Counted from the stretch's first letter, positions 33,780 through 42,802 are shown. The stretch is DNA of 64,000 nucleotides from Vibrio astriarenae (GCF_010587385.1 NZ_CP047476.1:1550001-1614000); one strand, 5' to 3'. Program-made: numbers and translations. The notes: generated by a model not told the origin, from the sequence alone.

Positions 33780-34376
33780 ATGGATATCGCGGTACTAACA
33801 TTTGACGGATTTAATGAACTTGATTCATTCATAGCAGCGGGAATTTTGAACCTAATGAAAGACGCTGGTTGGAATGTGCAAATAACGAGTCCATCTAAGT
33901 ACATCACTTCAATGAACGGAGTTACAATTCAATCTCAACAGCCTCTAGAGTTTGCGAATCAAGCCAACGTTGTATTGTTTGGTAGCGGTGTACTAACGCG
34001 CGATATTGCTCAAGACAGAGATATACTTTCAAGGTTAAAGCTAAACCCTGAAACTCAGTTAATTGGTGGGCAATGTTCAGGTACTTTGCTCATGTCTGTG
34101 CTTGGTTTACTACATCAAATACCAGCTTGTACCGATTTAACAACGAGACCTTGGGTTGTCGAATCAGGAGTGACTGTTTTAGAGCTGCCATTTTATGCTG
34201 ATGGCAATCTTGCAACAGCAGGTGGTTGTTTGTCATCAAAGTACTTAGCAGCGTGGGTTATTAGTAAGTTGTCGAGTAGGGTGGATGCTGAATCTGCAAT
34301 TCACTATGTCGCGCCAGTCGGTGAAAAAGAAAGCACTGTTCAGCACTGTATGTCAGTAGTCAGTGCATATCTGTAG
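33780..34376 (+). CDS. Cassette 9: DJ-1/PfpI family protein
   Basis: This 198-residue protein has the DJ-1/PfpI fold, with the conserved Glu13 (FDGFNELD) and a nucleophile-elbow cysteine in GGQCSGTLLMS (about residue 100). Members act on glyoxals, as amidases, or as regulators; the substrate here is unknown. It is a complete cassette (33760 to 34501) with GGAGCAG close upstream of the ATG. In the order before insertion it followed the RES cassette. Confidence 0.85.
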   Translation: MDIAVLTFDGFNELDSFIAAGILNLMKDAGWNVQITSPSKYITSMNGVTIQSQQPLEFANQANVVLFGSGVLTRDIAQDRDILSRLKLNPETQLIGGQCSGTLLMSVLGLLHQIPACTDLTTRPWVVESGVTVLELPFYADGNLATAGGCLSSKYLAAWVISKLSSRVDAESAIHYVAPVGEKESTVQHCMSVVSAYL

Positions 34377-34381
34377 AATTT

Positions 34382-34507
34382 GCCTAACAAATTGTTCAAG
34401 AGTGATTCGGCACGCGTGGCATTTTTACTATGCGTTAGGTTTAGTGGTTAAGGTGCTATACGGAAGCTTTGGTATTGCGTGCCTCACACCTTAACAAGGC
34501 GTTAGGG
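34382..34507 (+). repeat. attC: attC site of cassette 9
   Basis: R'' GCCTAAC (34382-34388) and R' GTTAGGG (34501-34507) bound a 126-bp site of the same subtype as the interrupted site after cassette 3. Confidence 0.93.
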
Positions 34508-34598
34508 CTATGTGCATACAGTCTCGAATAGTACTTACATAAAATCATTGACTTAGCTACTATTGCTATCCGGCTAGGATATATATTTAGGTATTGAA

Positions 34599-35588
34599 AT
34601 GAGCGAACAATTTAAGCTTGTTAAGCGAGCTTTTGACAAGTTTGAAAAAAAATTGAAGAAAACTAGTAAAAAAGACTCTCGGTGTATGGTTTCCAATTGT
34701 GACGAGAAGGCCATCCTGTCTCACTCACAACAACGAAACGGACAGCTAAAACATATATGCTGTGGAAGTAAAAAGGTCTATGCCTTACGAGATAGTATGG
34801 TAAAAAGCTTTGATATGCATAGTGGTGAGATGAACTTTAAATTTGTTGAAACTCCAATTTCCAAAGCGTCTACCTATCCTGGTCTATGTAACCATCACGA
34901 TACGAAACTTTTTAAAGAAATCGAAAGACAAAAATTAGGTGAAATATCTAATGAACAAGCGGCATCTTTTTATTACCGTTCAATGAGCTATGAATCATAC
35001 AGAAAGGAAAGAGAGCTAGAGAGGACTAAGTTTGTATATAACGAAGTAAAAGATAGCTTAAATCATGAACAGGTGTTTGGTTTATATCAAATGTGCAACT
35101 GGCATGAAAAAAACTACAACAATTCAGTGTTGGTTCAACTTGGTGAAATTGATGAAGTTATAAAAAGTAAAAACTTTGAAGAAGTCGAGTACTTTCAGAT
35201 AGTTTTGGAAAAAAATGTCGGCGTATCATGTTGTTCTATGGTTAATATGCACCTTGATCTTTACCTTGAATTTTTGGAACAGTATCCTGACTATATTCCT
35301 TCATTTTCTTTTAACTTAGTGCCATTTGAAAATGAAACACATGTTGTGCTCTGTTGGCTGAAGAAAAATAGCTTATTTATGGGAGAAATTATTAAGTACA
35401 TTGAGTATGACTTAGAGCATTTCTTGAATAAGGTTGTATTTTGCGAATCCGAAGATATATGTGTTAATCCAGAATTGTGGGAAGGTATCGACGCCAAAAC
35501 CAAGAAAGCGATATATCATAATATGAGTCATACAATGCAAAGAGGCAGCCTTGCTTGGGAAGATGTACCAATAATCATCAAGATATAG
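34599..35588 (+). CDS. Cassette 10: unknown zinc-finger/HNH-like protein, identical copy 3
   Basis: This is the third identical copy of the 329-residue protein of cassettes 1 and 2, in a 1,209-bp cassette (34502-35710). It lies about 11.6 kb from the tandem pair, on the other side of the integrative element. Identity over the whole cassette shows that it moved as a unit. Confidence 0.85.
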   Translation: MSEQFKLVKRAFDKFEKKLKKTSKKDSRCMVSNCDEKAILSHSQQRNGQLKHICCGSKKVYALRDSMVKSFDMHSGEMNFKFVETPISKASTYPGLCNHHDTKLFKEIERQKLGEISNEQAASFYYRSMSYESYRKERELERTKFVYNEVKDSLNHEQVFGLYQMCNWHEKNYNNSVLVQLGEIDEVIKSKNFEEVEYFQIVLEKNVGVSCCSMVNMHLDLYLEFLEQYPDYIPSFSFNLVPFENETHVVLCWLKKNSLFMGEIIKYIEYDLEHFLNKVVFCESEDICVNPELWEGIDAKTKKAIYHNMSHTMQRGSLAWEDVPIIIKI

Positions 35589-35716
35589 CCCTAACAAAGC
35601 GTTTAAGACGGATTCACAACGCTTGGCGATTTCAGTTCAAGTTAGCTTAAGTGTTTAAGGTACAATGGTTTAGGTTTGGTGGATGGCGTTGTTCACCACT
35701 TAACGCGGCGTTACAA
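35589..35716 (+). repeat. attC: attC site of cassette 10, last recognisable attC of the array
   Basis: R'' CCCTAAC is at 35589-35595 and R' GTTACAA at 35710-35716, over 128 bp. No further intact attC follows. Confidence 0.93.
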
Positions 35717-35816
35717 CTTTCACGAACTTCAAGCCAACTCTCAGAACTTACTTCAATCTAGTTGCATAATGCAGTGATGTATTATTCCATAATTTTTAAG
35801 AGGTTATACATCCACA

Positions 35817-36128
35817 ATGCAGCATCTATTTGACTCTTCTGGTGATTGGTTAGGTTTTAGAATTGGCAAAAATGTCTACAACTCAGACGGTGATTGGGTT
35901 GCTTGGTTACCTTGGGAAGATGATGATGTGGTGACAACGGATGGAGATTACTTAGGCACGATCACCAATGGCAATCGCTTGTATCATTTCAGTGACAAAC
36001 CTCGTCGTGGATATCCGGGGTATCCTGGTTACCCCGGTTATCCGGGATACCCTAGCTATCCTGGATATGAAGGTTATGCATCCTTACCTCTCGGCGCTCG
36101 AGATGTCACTATGCCTAGACCTAAGTAA
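35817..36128 (+). CDS. 4-fold beta-flower-type protein with PGY repeats
   Basis: This 103-residue protein begins with four short repeats of the type SGDWLGFR, SDGDWVAWL, TDGDYLGTI (residues 6-50), as in 4-fold beta-flower proteins. A tail follows with five GYP-type triplets in tandem (PGYPGYPGYPGYP, residues 70-85). The function is unknown. It lies 100 bp behind the last attC core and has no attC of its own, so it is either the terminal cassette after loss of its attC or the first chromosomal gene. The PGY tract is encoded by a short imperfect DNA repeat that could vary in copy number. Confidence 0.75.
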   Translation: MQHLFDSSGDWLGFRIGKNVYNSDGDWVAWLPWEDDDVVTTDGDYLGTITNGNRLYHFSDKPRRGYPGYPGYPGYPGYPSYPGYEGYASLPLGARDVTMPRPK

Positions 36129-36149
36129 AAGGCTCAGAACATCTAACTT

Positions 36150-36551
36150 CTAGAAATCAGTCGGTGGGCGACTTGAACTCATGAGTTGATCGAGTTGCTT
36201 TTGAGCCTTCTTGGGATTTTCAAGGTCAACAACTTCGATCATTTCACACTCATCTCTCACCATTTCATTGATTAGGCTCGGGTAGTGGCGACAGTCTTCG
36301 GGTCGATCTGGATAAATACTGCATGTGTATTTATCCTTTTCTTCTGCGTTGACTTTTGGGGCTAATTCTAAAAACGGGCAGCGGTTTAGTGGCTCTCTTG
36401 TCTCGGGATCGAACCAAATTTTGCCATCTTTCACATACTCGAAAATCTCTGGGTTAAACAATTCCCATAGGTCGATTTCTTCTTGTGTGGCCGCTAAGTC
36501 GCCATCACCATACTTGATGCAGCATTTTCCGCACTGGTTACAGTCTTTCAT
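36150..36551 (-). CDS. YkgJ-family cysteine cluster protein
   Basis: The 133-residue product has the YkgJ/Fe-S-type cysteine pattern: CNQCGKCC at the N-terminus, CPFLEL near residue 58, YTCSIYPDRPEDCRHYP near residue 80, and a final DEC. These proteins are thought to bind zinc or an iron-sulfur cluster; the role is unknown. It is convergent with the beta-flower gene. Confidence 0.85.
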   Translation of the reverse strand: MKDCNQCGKCCIKYGDGDLAATQEEIDLWELFNPEIFEYVKDGKIWFDPETREPLNRCPFLELAPKVNAEEKDKYTCSIYPDRPEDCRHYPSLINEMVRDECEMIEVVDLENPKKAQKQLDQLMSSSRPPTDF

Positions 36552-36633
36552 AACGCGTGGCGTCCTCGCTTCAAATGAATGTTGTGATTAGTAAACTATG
36601 GTTTAGGGAAGGGGTTGATACAAGTGAGAATGG

Positions 36634-36665
36634 AAAAGGGAGCCGAGATACGATGACTCCCTTTT
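36634..36665 (-). terminator. Terminator of the RRM protein gene
   Basis: AAAAGGGAG / CTCCCTTTT forms a perfect 9-bp stem with a T run on the minus strand. Confidence 0.8.
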
Positions 36666-36672
36666 AGATGAT

Positions 36673-36912
36673 TTAGCTTTGAGTGAATTTAACTCGAATT
36701 GTGCTCTTAGCGACCTTAGTCAGGTTCAAGCTGTTCAATGCTGCCTTAGCTTCATCTTCGTCAGGCATTTCAAGGAAAGCGAAGCCCTTTGATTGACCTG
36801 TCTCTTGGTCTAGAACCAAATCGCATTGAGTCACCTTGCCGAGCGCTGAGAATAGCACTCGCAGTTCTTGTTCTGTTGTGGTTCGCGCTAGATTGCGTAC
36901 TAAAAGTTTCAT
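36673..36912 (-). CDS. Single-RRM RNA-binding protein
   Basis: This 79-residue protein is one RNA-recognition motif: RNP2 is KLLVRNLAR and RNP1 is KGFAFLEM. Small RRM proteins of this kind occur in Vibrio and cyanobacteria, often cold-regulated. The RNA target is unknown. The gene is monocistronic with its own terminator and is divergent from the LysE-type gene. Confidence 0.9.
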   Translation of the reverse strand: MKLLVRNLARTTTEQELRVLFSALGKVTQCDLVLDQETGQSKGFAFLEMPDEDEAKAALNSLNLTKVAKSTIRVKFTQS

Positions 36913-37091
36913 AATATGTTGCCTAGTTTAAGTTGCCCCGCAATTCTCTCAGGTATGAGCAAGCAAACCAAGCAGTGTTTGGCTTTAGGGCGACATTGTG
37001 CAATTCACTACTGACAAGTGTTGCAGATGGATTGTCACGTAACAGATTGTTAAATATAACGATAGGGTTATAAAGATAAGGAAAGTCATTA

Positions 37092-37700
37092 ATGACCACG
37101 TATTTAGCAGGTTTTTCTTTGGGCCTGTCTTTGATTCTGGCTATCGGCTCGCAGAATGCATTTGTGCTCAAGCAGGGTTTAAAGAAAGACAATGTGTTTC
37201 TCATTTGCTTGGTGTGTGCGGTTTCCGATGCCATTCTCATCAGCTTAGGCGTCGCTGGCTTTGGCGCCATCGTCACAACGTATCCTCAGATAGAAATGTT
37301 TGCTCGATATGGCGGGGCTTTGTTCTTATGTGTCTATGCGGTTTTGAGTTTCAAGACGGCCTTTACCACTGACCACGCGCTTGAAGTCAGCAAAGATGCA
37401 CCTAAATCTGCCATGAGCGCGGTACTGATCTCTCTCGCGTTTACCTGGCTAAACCCTCATGTGTATTTGGATACTGTGGTGTTGTTGGGTTCGATTTCAA
37501 CTCAATATTCACCCAACCAACTGGTGTTTGCTTTGGGAGCCATAACAGCGTCGTTTGTGTTTTTCTTTTCTCTTGGTTTCGGAGCACGGTTGCTGGCCCC
37601 TATATTTTCAAAGTCCAAGTCTTGGAAAGTGTTGGAGGTGTTTGTGGGTACAACGATGCTCGTCATTGCCTATTTCTTGATAGTGGGAACAAGCGCCTGA
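37092..37700 (+). CDS. argO: LysE/ArgO-family amino-acid exporter
   Basis: This inner-membrane protein of 202 residues has six helices. GFSLGLSLILAIGSQNAFVLKQGL at the N-terminus and the aspartate in AVSDAILISLGVAG are typical of LysE/ArgO, and FTWLNPHVYLDTVVLLG is the conserved second motif. It most likely exports arginine or lysine. An ArgP-type regulator is not adjacent. Confidence 0.85.
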   Translation: MTTYLAGFSLGLSLILAIGSQNAFVLKQGLKKDNVFLICLVCAVSDAILISLGVAGFGAIVTTYPQIEMFARYGGALFLCVYAVLSFKTAFTTDHALEVSKDAPKSAMSAVLISLAFTWLNPHVYLDTVVLLGSISTQYSPNQLVFALGAITASFVFFFSLGFGARLLAPIFSKSKSWKVLEVFVGTTMLVIAYFLIVGTSA

Positions 37701-37739
37701 TATTGCGTTAATTATGATTCACTCAACGTTATACAAACG

Positions 37740-37774
37740 ATAGAGGTTCAGATTAAACCATTCTGAACCTCTAT
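37740..37774. terminator. Bidirectional terminator between the LysE-type and peroxiredoxin genes
   Basis: ATAGAGGTTCAGA / TCTGAACCTCTAT is a perfect 13-bp stem with a 9-base loop in the convergent gap. Confidence 0.65.
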
Positions 37775-37786
37775 GGCTCACAGAGT

Positions 37787-38263
37787 TTATTTGAGAGCAG
37801 CCAGAATGGTCTCGGCCTTACTTGCTTCAAACTGCTTAGGCTCTTCGACATTAAGTAGTGTCACAACACCGTTTTCAATGACCATCGCGTATCGCTGTGA
37901 CCGCACTCCGCCGAAGGCTGCTGTGTCCATCTCAAGACCCAACGCCTTGGTAAAGCCAGCATCACCATCACCCAACATCATAATTTCTGACGTGTTCTGT
38001 GCTTCGCCCCAAGCTTGCATAACAAAGGCATCGTTAACGGAAACACAGGCAATGAGATCGACACCCGTTGCTTTAATTTCGTCAGCTAACACTACGTAGC
38101 CCGGCAAATGCGCCTCAGAGCAGGTTGGCGTAAACGCGCCAGGGACGGCAAACAGTACTACTTTTTTGTTAGCAAAAAGCGCATCTGTATTGTGGTTTAC
38201 CATGCCTTCAGGGGTCAGCTCGCTAAGCGTAGCGGTGGGGATACTTTGTCCTTTTTGAATCAT
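37787..38263 (-). CDS. Peroxiredoxin of the Prx5 type
   Basis: The 158-residue protein has the peroxidatic cysteine in VPGAFTPTCSEAHLPGY, the Prx5 signature, and conserved Arg in GGVRSQRYAMVI. It reduces peroxides in the cytoplasm with thiol or glutaredoxin recycling. Alone, with no fused glutaredoxin domain as found in some relatives. Confidence 0.9.
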   Translation of the reverse strand: MIQKGQSIPTATLSELTPEGMVNHNTDALFANKKVVLFAVPGAFTPTCSEAHLPGYVVLADEIKATGVDLIACVSVNDAFVMQAWGEAQNTSEIMMLGDGDAGFTKALGLEMDTAAFGGVRSQRYAMVIENGVVTLLNVEEPKQFEASKAETILAALK

Positions 38264-38368
38264 TTTTGCTTTCCTTGTTGTTTATGTCTTCAACAGTGTA
38301 GCGGTCAAAGTCATAAGGGACCACCTACAGAATTTAGGGGTATCAATAGGGCTACGCTGAACGAAGAG

Positions 38369-38477
38369 AACAATGCGTTTGAGATGAAGAAGTGACAAGT
38401 GGGATTTTGCATTTGATTCAGCTTTCCTGTCTGCGGCACAATGACTTAATCAATAGGGCGTTGCTGTTGACTCAACA
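38369..38477 (+). repeat. attC-like relic upstream of phzF
   Basis: The stretch aligns with the attC of cassette 6: GCGTTTGAGATGAAGAAG, TGATTCAGCTTTCCTGTCTG, CGGCACAATGACTTAAT, then GGGCGTTGCTGTTGACTCAACAC. The order and spacing of boxes are kept, but R' and the core GTTRRRY are lost. It is best read as a decayed attC site outside the present array. Confidence 0.5.
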
Positions 38478-38509
38478 CATCACGACCCTGCAATTATTAG
38501 GAGAACGTA

Positions 38510-39319
38510 ATGGATTTAGATATCTACCAGGTGGATTCATTTACAAGTGAAGCCTTCAAAGGCAATCCTGCGGGTATTTGCATTACCCATGATGGCTTGA
38601 GTGAGCACCTGATGCGCTCGATTGCGCAAGAAATGGCGGTGTCTGAAACCGCATTTTTGTCTTTATCTGATATGAGGTTGAGGTGGTTCACGCCTGAGGC
38701 TGAGGTTAAGTTGTGTGGTCATGGTACGCTGGCGGCTGCGCATATTTTAAAACAGAGAGGGCAGGTAAAGGCTGGTGAGGAGGTTCAATTCGAAACCTTA
38801 TCTGGCACCCTAACCGCTCGGGTTAACGAAGCGGCTATCGAACTGGATTTCCCATCACCGATTATTGATTTTGGTCTTTCTCCATCTCTTGACCTATTGG
38901 AACAGTTGGGGATAGACGCAGACAAGGTGGTTTCGTTTGGTCGCTTCGACTCAAAGGAGTTTATTGAAGTTGAAAGCGAAGAGACTGTGTTGAATCTGAC
39001 TCCAAATTTTGATGCATTGAAACAAATGGCGGGGCGGGGTGTGTTGGTGACGGCACGCGCAGAGAGCAGAGAGCTCGATTTTGTTTCAAGGTACTTTGCA
39101 CCTTGGGTCGGGGTTAATGAAGATCCAGTCACTGGCTCAGCGTATTGTGCTTTAACCGTATATTGGTCTGAGAAACTGGGTAAGTTACAGCTTAAAGGCT
39201 ATCAAGCCTCGGCGCGTGGTGGTTATGTGGCTACCGAAAGCTTACCTAATGGTCGTACTAAGCTGATAGGTTCTGCGGTTACCGTCATCGAAGGCAAAAT
39301 GCGCGTGGCGACCACTTAA
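38510..39319 (+). CDS. PhzF-family epimerase/isomerase
   Basis: The 269-residue protein has the duplicated diaminopimelate-epimerase fold of PhzF, with Glu in QEMAVSETAFLS and the motif FTPEAEVKLCGHGTLAAAH. The second half has VNEDPVTGSAYCALTVYW. The substrate is unknown; no phenazine genes are nearby. AGGAG precedes the ATG. Confidence 0.88.
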   Translation: MDLDIYQVDSFTSEAFKGNPAGICITHDGLSEHLMRSIAQEMAVSETAFLSLSDMRLRWFTPEAEVKLCGHGTLAAAHILKQRGQVKAGEEVQFETLSGTLTARVNEAAIELDFPSPIIDFGLSPSLDLLEQLGIDADKVVSFGRFDSKEFIEVESEETVLNLTPNFDALKQMAGRGVLVTARAESRELDFVSRYFAPWVGVNEDPVTGSAYCALTVYWSEKLGKLQLKGYQASARGGYVATESLPNGRTKLIGSAVTVIEGKMRVATT

Positions 39320-39368
39320 CCTTTTTCTCAATAATCTCTTTTTTCAATAAACGGTTAAAGGAATAACG

Positions 39369-40049
39369 TTGAATCATATCGATATATCCTCCCCCAAAGT
39401 GACGGATATTCCCGTCACGGATATGGGCGAAGAGCTGGTGTCTGTTCGAGGGATCATTGAGCTTGGCCCGCCTCCAGAAAGTGTAGAGACGAGAGAACAT
39501 TACCATTGGGTGCGTAAAGAGGTTTTGGCTAGGCTGCAACGAGCTCAAACGCTGCTGCCCTTGGGTTTAAAAATACGCTTGTACGAAGGCTACCGTTCTC
39601 CCCAATTTCAACATACCTTGTTTCAAGAACAGCTTAAGCGCGTGTTTGTTGATAACCCCAACCTGTCGGAACGAGAGGTTTATGCCATCGCTGCTCGACT
39701 GGTGGCGCCAATAAAAACCTATGATGGCGTCGATTTGTATCCGCCTCACAGTACTGGTGGTGCGGTTGATGTCGAAATTATTGACGAGCTTGGTCAGGTG
39801 ATTGATTTTGGTATGGAGATTAAAGATTGGTCTCGCGTGGATGAAAGCCTTTGTCAGACTGAAGTCGTTGGTCTACCTGAGAGGGCTAAAAACAATCGGG
39901 CACTGTTGAACTCCGTGATGGAAGCGGCGGGCTTTGTGAACTATTCGCGTGAATGGTGGCATTTCTCATATGGGGATCAATATTGGGCCTGCTTAACGGG
40001 TCAAACACACGCTATGTATGCCAGTGCTGGTGCTGGTTTAAAAAGGTAG
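39369..40049 (+). CDS. D-alanyl-D-alanine dipeptidase, VanX/DdpX-like (M15)
   Basis: The 226-residue product has the zinc ligands of M15D peptidases: HSTGGAVDVEI (His and Asp) and EWWHFSYG (Glu base and His). It carries YEGYRSPQFQ as in VanX/DdpX. It cleaves D-Ala-D-Ala, here probably in peptidoglycan recycling or as an accessory function. No signal peptide is seen. The start is TTG 39369 with AAAGGA six bases upstream. A VanX-like gene alone does not imply vancomycin resistance. Confidence 0.87.
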   Translation: MNHIDISSPKVTDIPVTDMGEELVSVRGIIELGPPPESVETREHYHWVRKEVLARLQRAQTLLPLGLKIRLYEGYRSPQFQHTLFQEQLKRVFVDNPNLSEREVYAIAARLVAPIKTYDGVDLYPPHSTGGAVDVEIIDELGQVIDFGMEIKDWSRVDESLCQTEVVGLPERAKNNRALLNSVMEAAGFVNYSREWWHFSYGDQYWACLTGQTHAMYASAGAGLKR

Positions 40050-40107
40050 TGAGGTGCTGTTTAGCGTGGCATTATGACAAAAAGACAATCAATACAAAGG
40101 AACTGTA

Positions 40108-40581
40108 ATGATTATAAGCAACACATTAGAGCCCGGAGATTTAGGACAAATCGTCAAACAACATGGGCTGTTATACGCCGCCGAGTATGGCTATGACTTC
40201 ACATTTGAAGCATACGTAGCAGAGCCTTTGGCTCAGTTTGCGATTCGGAAAAATCCGCGTGAAAGGATCTGGTTAGCCAAGCTCGACGGTGAGTTAATGG
40301 GCAGTATCTGTATTTGTGAACAGTCGGCATCGGTTGCTCAACTTCGCTGGTTTTCTGTCGCGCCTCAGGCTCGAGGTCAGGGATTGGGTAAAACACTCAT
40401 TGATCACGCACTTAGCTTTAGTATTGAGCAGGGGTACTCTAAAGTCATACTGTGGACGGTGGCAGGGCTAGCAGTCTCAAAAGCACTGTATTTGAGGAAC
40501 GGCTTTCAGTTAGCCTTTGAAGAAGAGCGCGAACTCTGGGGGCAGCCACAGGTAGAGCAATGCTATGAGAAGCACTTTTAA
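40108..40581 (+). CDS. GNAT-family N-acetyltransferase
   Basis: The 157-residue GNAT protein has motif A at VAPQARGQGLGKTLIDHAL (acetyl-CoA binding R/Q-x-x-G-x-G/A) and the C-terminal LYLRNGFQLAFEEE. The substrate is not identifiable. AAAGGA precedes the ATG. It is one of five GNAT genes within 7 kb. Confidence 0.88.
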   Translation: MIISNTLEPGDLGQIVKQHGLLYAAEYGYDFTFEAYVAEPLAQFAIRKNPRERIWLAKLDGELMGSICICEQSASVAQLRWFSVAPQARGQGLGKTLIDHALSFSIEQGYSKVILWTVAGLAVSKALYLRNGFQLAFEEERELWGQPQVEQCYEKHF

Positions 40582-40650
40582 TGCTCTGCTTTGACACTCG
40601 TGCTCGCCATTGAAATCCGTTCAATTCATTACAAATAGAGGGCCCATCCA

Positions 40651-41034
40651 TTGACGATACTCATCTTCTCACTAATTGTGGCAGCACTTTTGCCCTACTT
40701 AGCTAAAATCCCTGTGGCCGCCGCCATGCACAAACTGGGTGGCTACGATAATAATCACCCCAGAGAGCAGCAAGCAAAGCTTGATGGGTTTGGCGCTAGA
40801 GCCCTAGCCGCTCATCAAAATGCATTTGAATCACTGATTGTTTTCTCTACCGCGATTTTGCTCGCAATCGCGACCGGGACAACCAGTGACAGTGTTCAGT
40901 GGTTAGCACTGATACACATCGGCTTCAGAATCGTTTACCACATACTGTATTTGGTGAATGCGGGCACACTGCGCTCTATTGCGTGGGGTATTGCGATGTT
41001 TTGCCCTTTTGCCATTATGGGGCAGTGTCTTTAA
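40651..41034 (+). CDS. MAPEG-family membrane protein
   Basis: This 127-residue protein has four predicted helices. HPREQQAKLDGFGARALAAHQNAFESL matches the MAPEG family (glutathione-dependent membrane enzymes). The start is TTG 40651 with AGAGGG upstream. The substrate is unknown. Confidence 0.83.
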   Translation: MTILIFSLIVAALLPYLAKIPVAAAMHKLGGYDNNHPREQQAKLDGFGARALAAHQNAFESLIVFSTAILLAIATGTTSDSVQWLALIHIGFRIVYHILYLVNAGTLRSIAWGIAMFCPFAIMGQCL

Positions 41035-41139
41035 AGAGTGGTATGCATTGATTAGAGAACGTAATTTGTTGGGTGTGAAGCTGCCAGAGATAGAATGTTG
41101 AGAGAGGGAGAGAGGACTGTGGTCAGTGAGGGAAGTGAA

Positions 41140-41733
41140 ATGTGGTTTAAAGAGGTGATTTTAGAGTCGACGAACGTTCGACTGGTGCCCTTGCGTGAGT
41201 CGCATGCTAAAGAGCTTGTAATAGCAGCATCCGATGGAGAGCTATGGAACTTGTGGTTTACGTCTGTGCCTTCCGAGCACAATGTGCGTGCTTATATAGC
41301 TTCAGCACTTGAGCAGCAGGCTAAGGGCTTGGCTTTACCTTTTGTTGTGATTGATAAAGAAACAGAGCAAGTGATTGGAACGACCCGTTTTTGCAATGCT
41401 GACCCAACAAACCAGCGCGTTGAGATAGGGTACACTTGGTATAGTAAGCGTTATCAACGCACCGCTTGTAATACCCAGTGCAAGACGCTGCTACTGACTC
41501 ATGCGTTTGAAGCTTTAGGGGCGATTGCGGTTGAGTTTAGAACCAGTTGGCATAACCAAGCTTCGAGGGCTGCGATTGCCCGTTTAGGCGCTAAGCAGGA
41601 CGGTATCTTACGAAATCATCAAAAGTTACCCGATGGTGGCTACCGAGATACCGTTGTGTTTTCGATTATTAATAGTGAATGGCTAGCCGTCAAAACAGCG
41701 CTGGAATACAAGCTACGCCGCCACCATGAGTAA
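41140..41733 (+). CDS. GNAT-family acetyltransferase, RimJ/RimL-like
   Basis: The 197-residue product begins with STNVRLVPLRESHAKELV and has YTWYSKRYQRTACNTQCKTLLLTHAFEALG and RTSWHNQASRAAIARLGAKQDG, as in the ribosomal-protein-serine acetyltransferase subgroup. The frame opens at 41095, but ATG 41140 has GAGGGAAG just upstream and starts at the domain. A protein N-terminus or amino-acid substrate is possible. Confidence 0.87.
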   Translation: MWFKEVILESTNVRLVPLRESHAKELVIAASDGELWNLWFTSVPSEHNVRAYIASALEQQAKGLALPFVVIDKETEQVIGTTRFCNADPTNQRVEIGYTWYSKRYQRTACNTQCKTLLLTHAFEALGAIAVEFRTSWHNQASRAAIARLGAKQDGILRNHQKLPDGGYRDTVVFSIINSEWLAVKTALEYKLRRHHE

Positions 41734-41772
41734 TACTCTAACCATTCACAATTGGCCAGCAAGGAGCCACTT

Positions 41773-42456
41773 TTGTTCAAGTTATACTACTATCCCAACA
41801 ACGCGAGTTTAGCCCCCCATTTTTTGTTGCATCATGTAAATGCTGACTATGAGTTGCTGTTGGTTGATAAAAAGTCAAATGTTCAGAAATCGCCTGATTA
41901 TCTTAAGCTCAATCCCGCAGGTCGAATACCGACGCTGGTCGTTGATCAGCAGCCGATTTTTGAAAGCCCGGCGATTTGTATGCATATCTGCGAGTTATTC
42001 CCTGATTCAGGCCTAATGCCTCACATCGGTGATCCAAAACGCGCTTTATTCTACCAATGGCTAACATTTCTTAATAACACGCTCCAGGCTGAGTTGATGG
42101 TGCGGTATTACCCCCATCGCCATACGAATGACCAAGCAACAATTCCAAATATTGTCGCCGCGCAAGATGATCGTATTGCCGACGCATTATCAATTATCAA
42201 TGACCAGCTCGCATACAACCAATATCTGCTTGGCGATCAACTATCTGCATGCGATTACTTCCTCTTTATGCTGGCAGAATGGTCGTTACCCATTGAGACG
42301 TCGCCTTTGGCTTTTGAGCATCTAGCTTTCTATTTGAAGCGCTTATGTGCCAATTCGACGATTCGTGCAGTCTGTGCGATTGAAGAGATTGACCTTAGTC
42401 CTTTCGAGTCTTATTCACCGGAGTTAAACAAAGAGGGTGTGATCGTTGGAACTTAA
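41773..42456 (+). CDS. Glutathione S-transferase family protein
   Basis: The 227-residue protein has a thioredoxin-like N-terminal domain ([41 protein letters not shown] with the Glu-Ser that binds glutathione) and a helical C-terminal domain. The frame opens at 41752. However, AAGGAG at 41761-41766 points to TTG 41773 as the start. Its end overlaps the next gene by 11 bp, so the two are probably co-translated. Confidence 0.85.
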   Translation: MFKLYYYPNNASLAPHFLLHHVNADYELLLVDKKSNVQKSPDYLKLNPAGRIPTLVVDQQPIFESPAICMHICELFPDSGLMPHIGDPKRALFYQWLTFLNNTLQAELMVRYYPHRHTNDQATIPNIVAAQDDRIADALSIINDQLAYNQYLLGDQLSACDYFLFMLAEWSLPIETSPLAFEHLAFYLKRLCANSTIRAVCAIEEIDLSPFESYSPELNKEGVIVGT

Positions 42457-42775
42457 AACCATCGGGCTGTTTTTCATCACCGCTATCGCTGAGATACTCG
42501 GGTGTTATTTGCCTTATCTTTGGCTAAAAGAAGATAAGTCGATTTGGCTGCTGGTACCTGCGGCCTTCTTTCTCGGGTTGTTTGCTTGGCTATTGTCTTT
42601 GCATCCCACTGCGGCTGGTCGTGTGTATGCCGCTTATGGCGGTGTGTACATCTTTGTGGCGATACTTTGGTTGTGGTTGGTGGATGGCATTCGCCCCACA
42701 TGGTGGGACTTTCTCGGGGTTTCCGTGGCGATGTTGGGTATGGCTATCATTATGTTCGCGCCAAGGGCAAGTTAG
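42446..42775 (+). CDS. YnfA-family small membrane protein
   Basis: The product has 109 residues and four helices. [18 protein letters not shown] and [22 protein letters not shown] are diagnostic of YnfA (UPF0060), which resembles small multidrug-resistance proteins. The start is TTG 42446, inside the end of the preceding gene, with GAGGG upstream. Confidence 0.9.
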   Translation: MELKTIGLFFITAIAEILGCYLPYLWLKEDKSIWLLVPAAFFLGLFAWLLSLHPTAAGRVYAAYGGVYIFVAILWLWLVDGIRPTWWDFLGVSVAMLGMAIIMFAPRAS

Positions 42776-42802
42776 AGTCTGAAAACAAAAGCAGGAGGTG
42801 GT

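Noticed and set aside
36923..37276. 117-codon minus-strand frame overlapping the LysE-type gene start
   Set aside because: The opposite strand encodes a clear LysE/ArgO protein; this frame has no ribosome site or recognisable domain and is a shadow.
39369..40049. VanX-like gene as a vancomycin-resistance determinant
   Set aside because: No vanH, vanA or vanRS genes are nearby; stand-alone D-Ala-D-Ala dipeptidases are common in Gram-negative bacteria.
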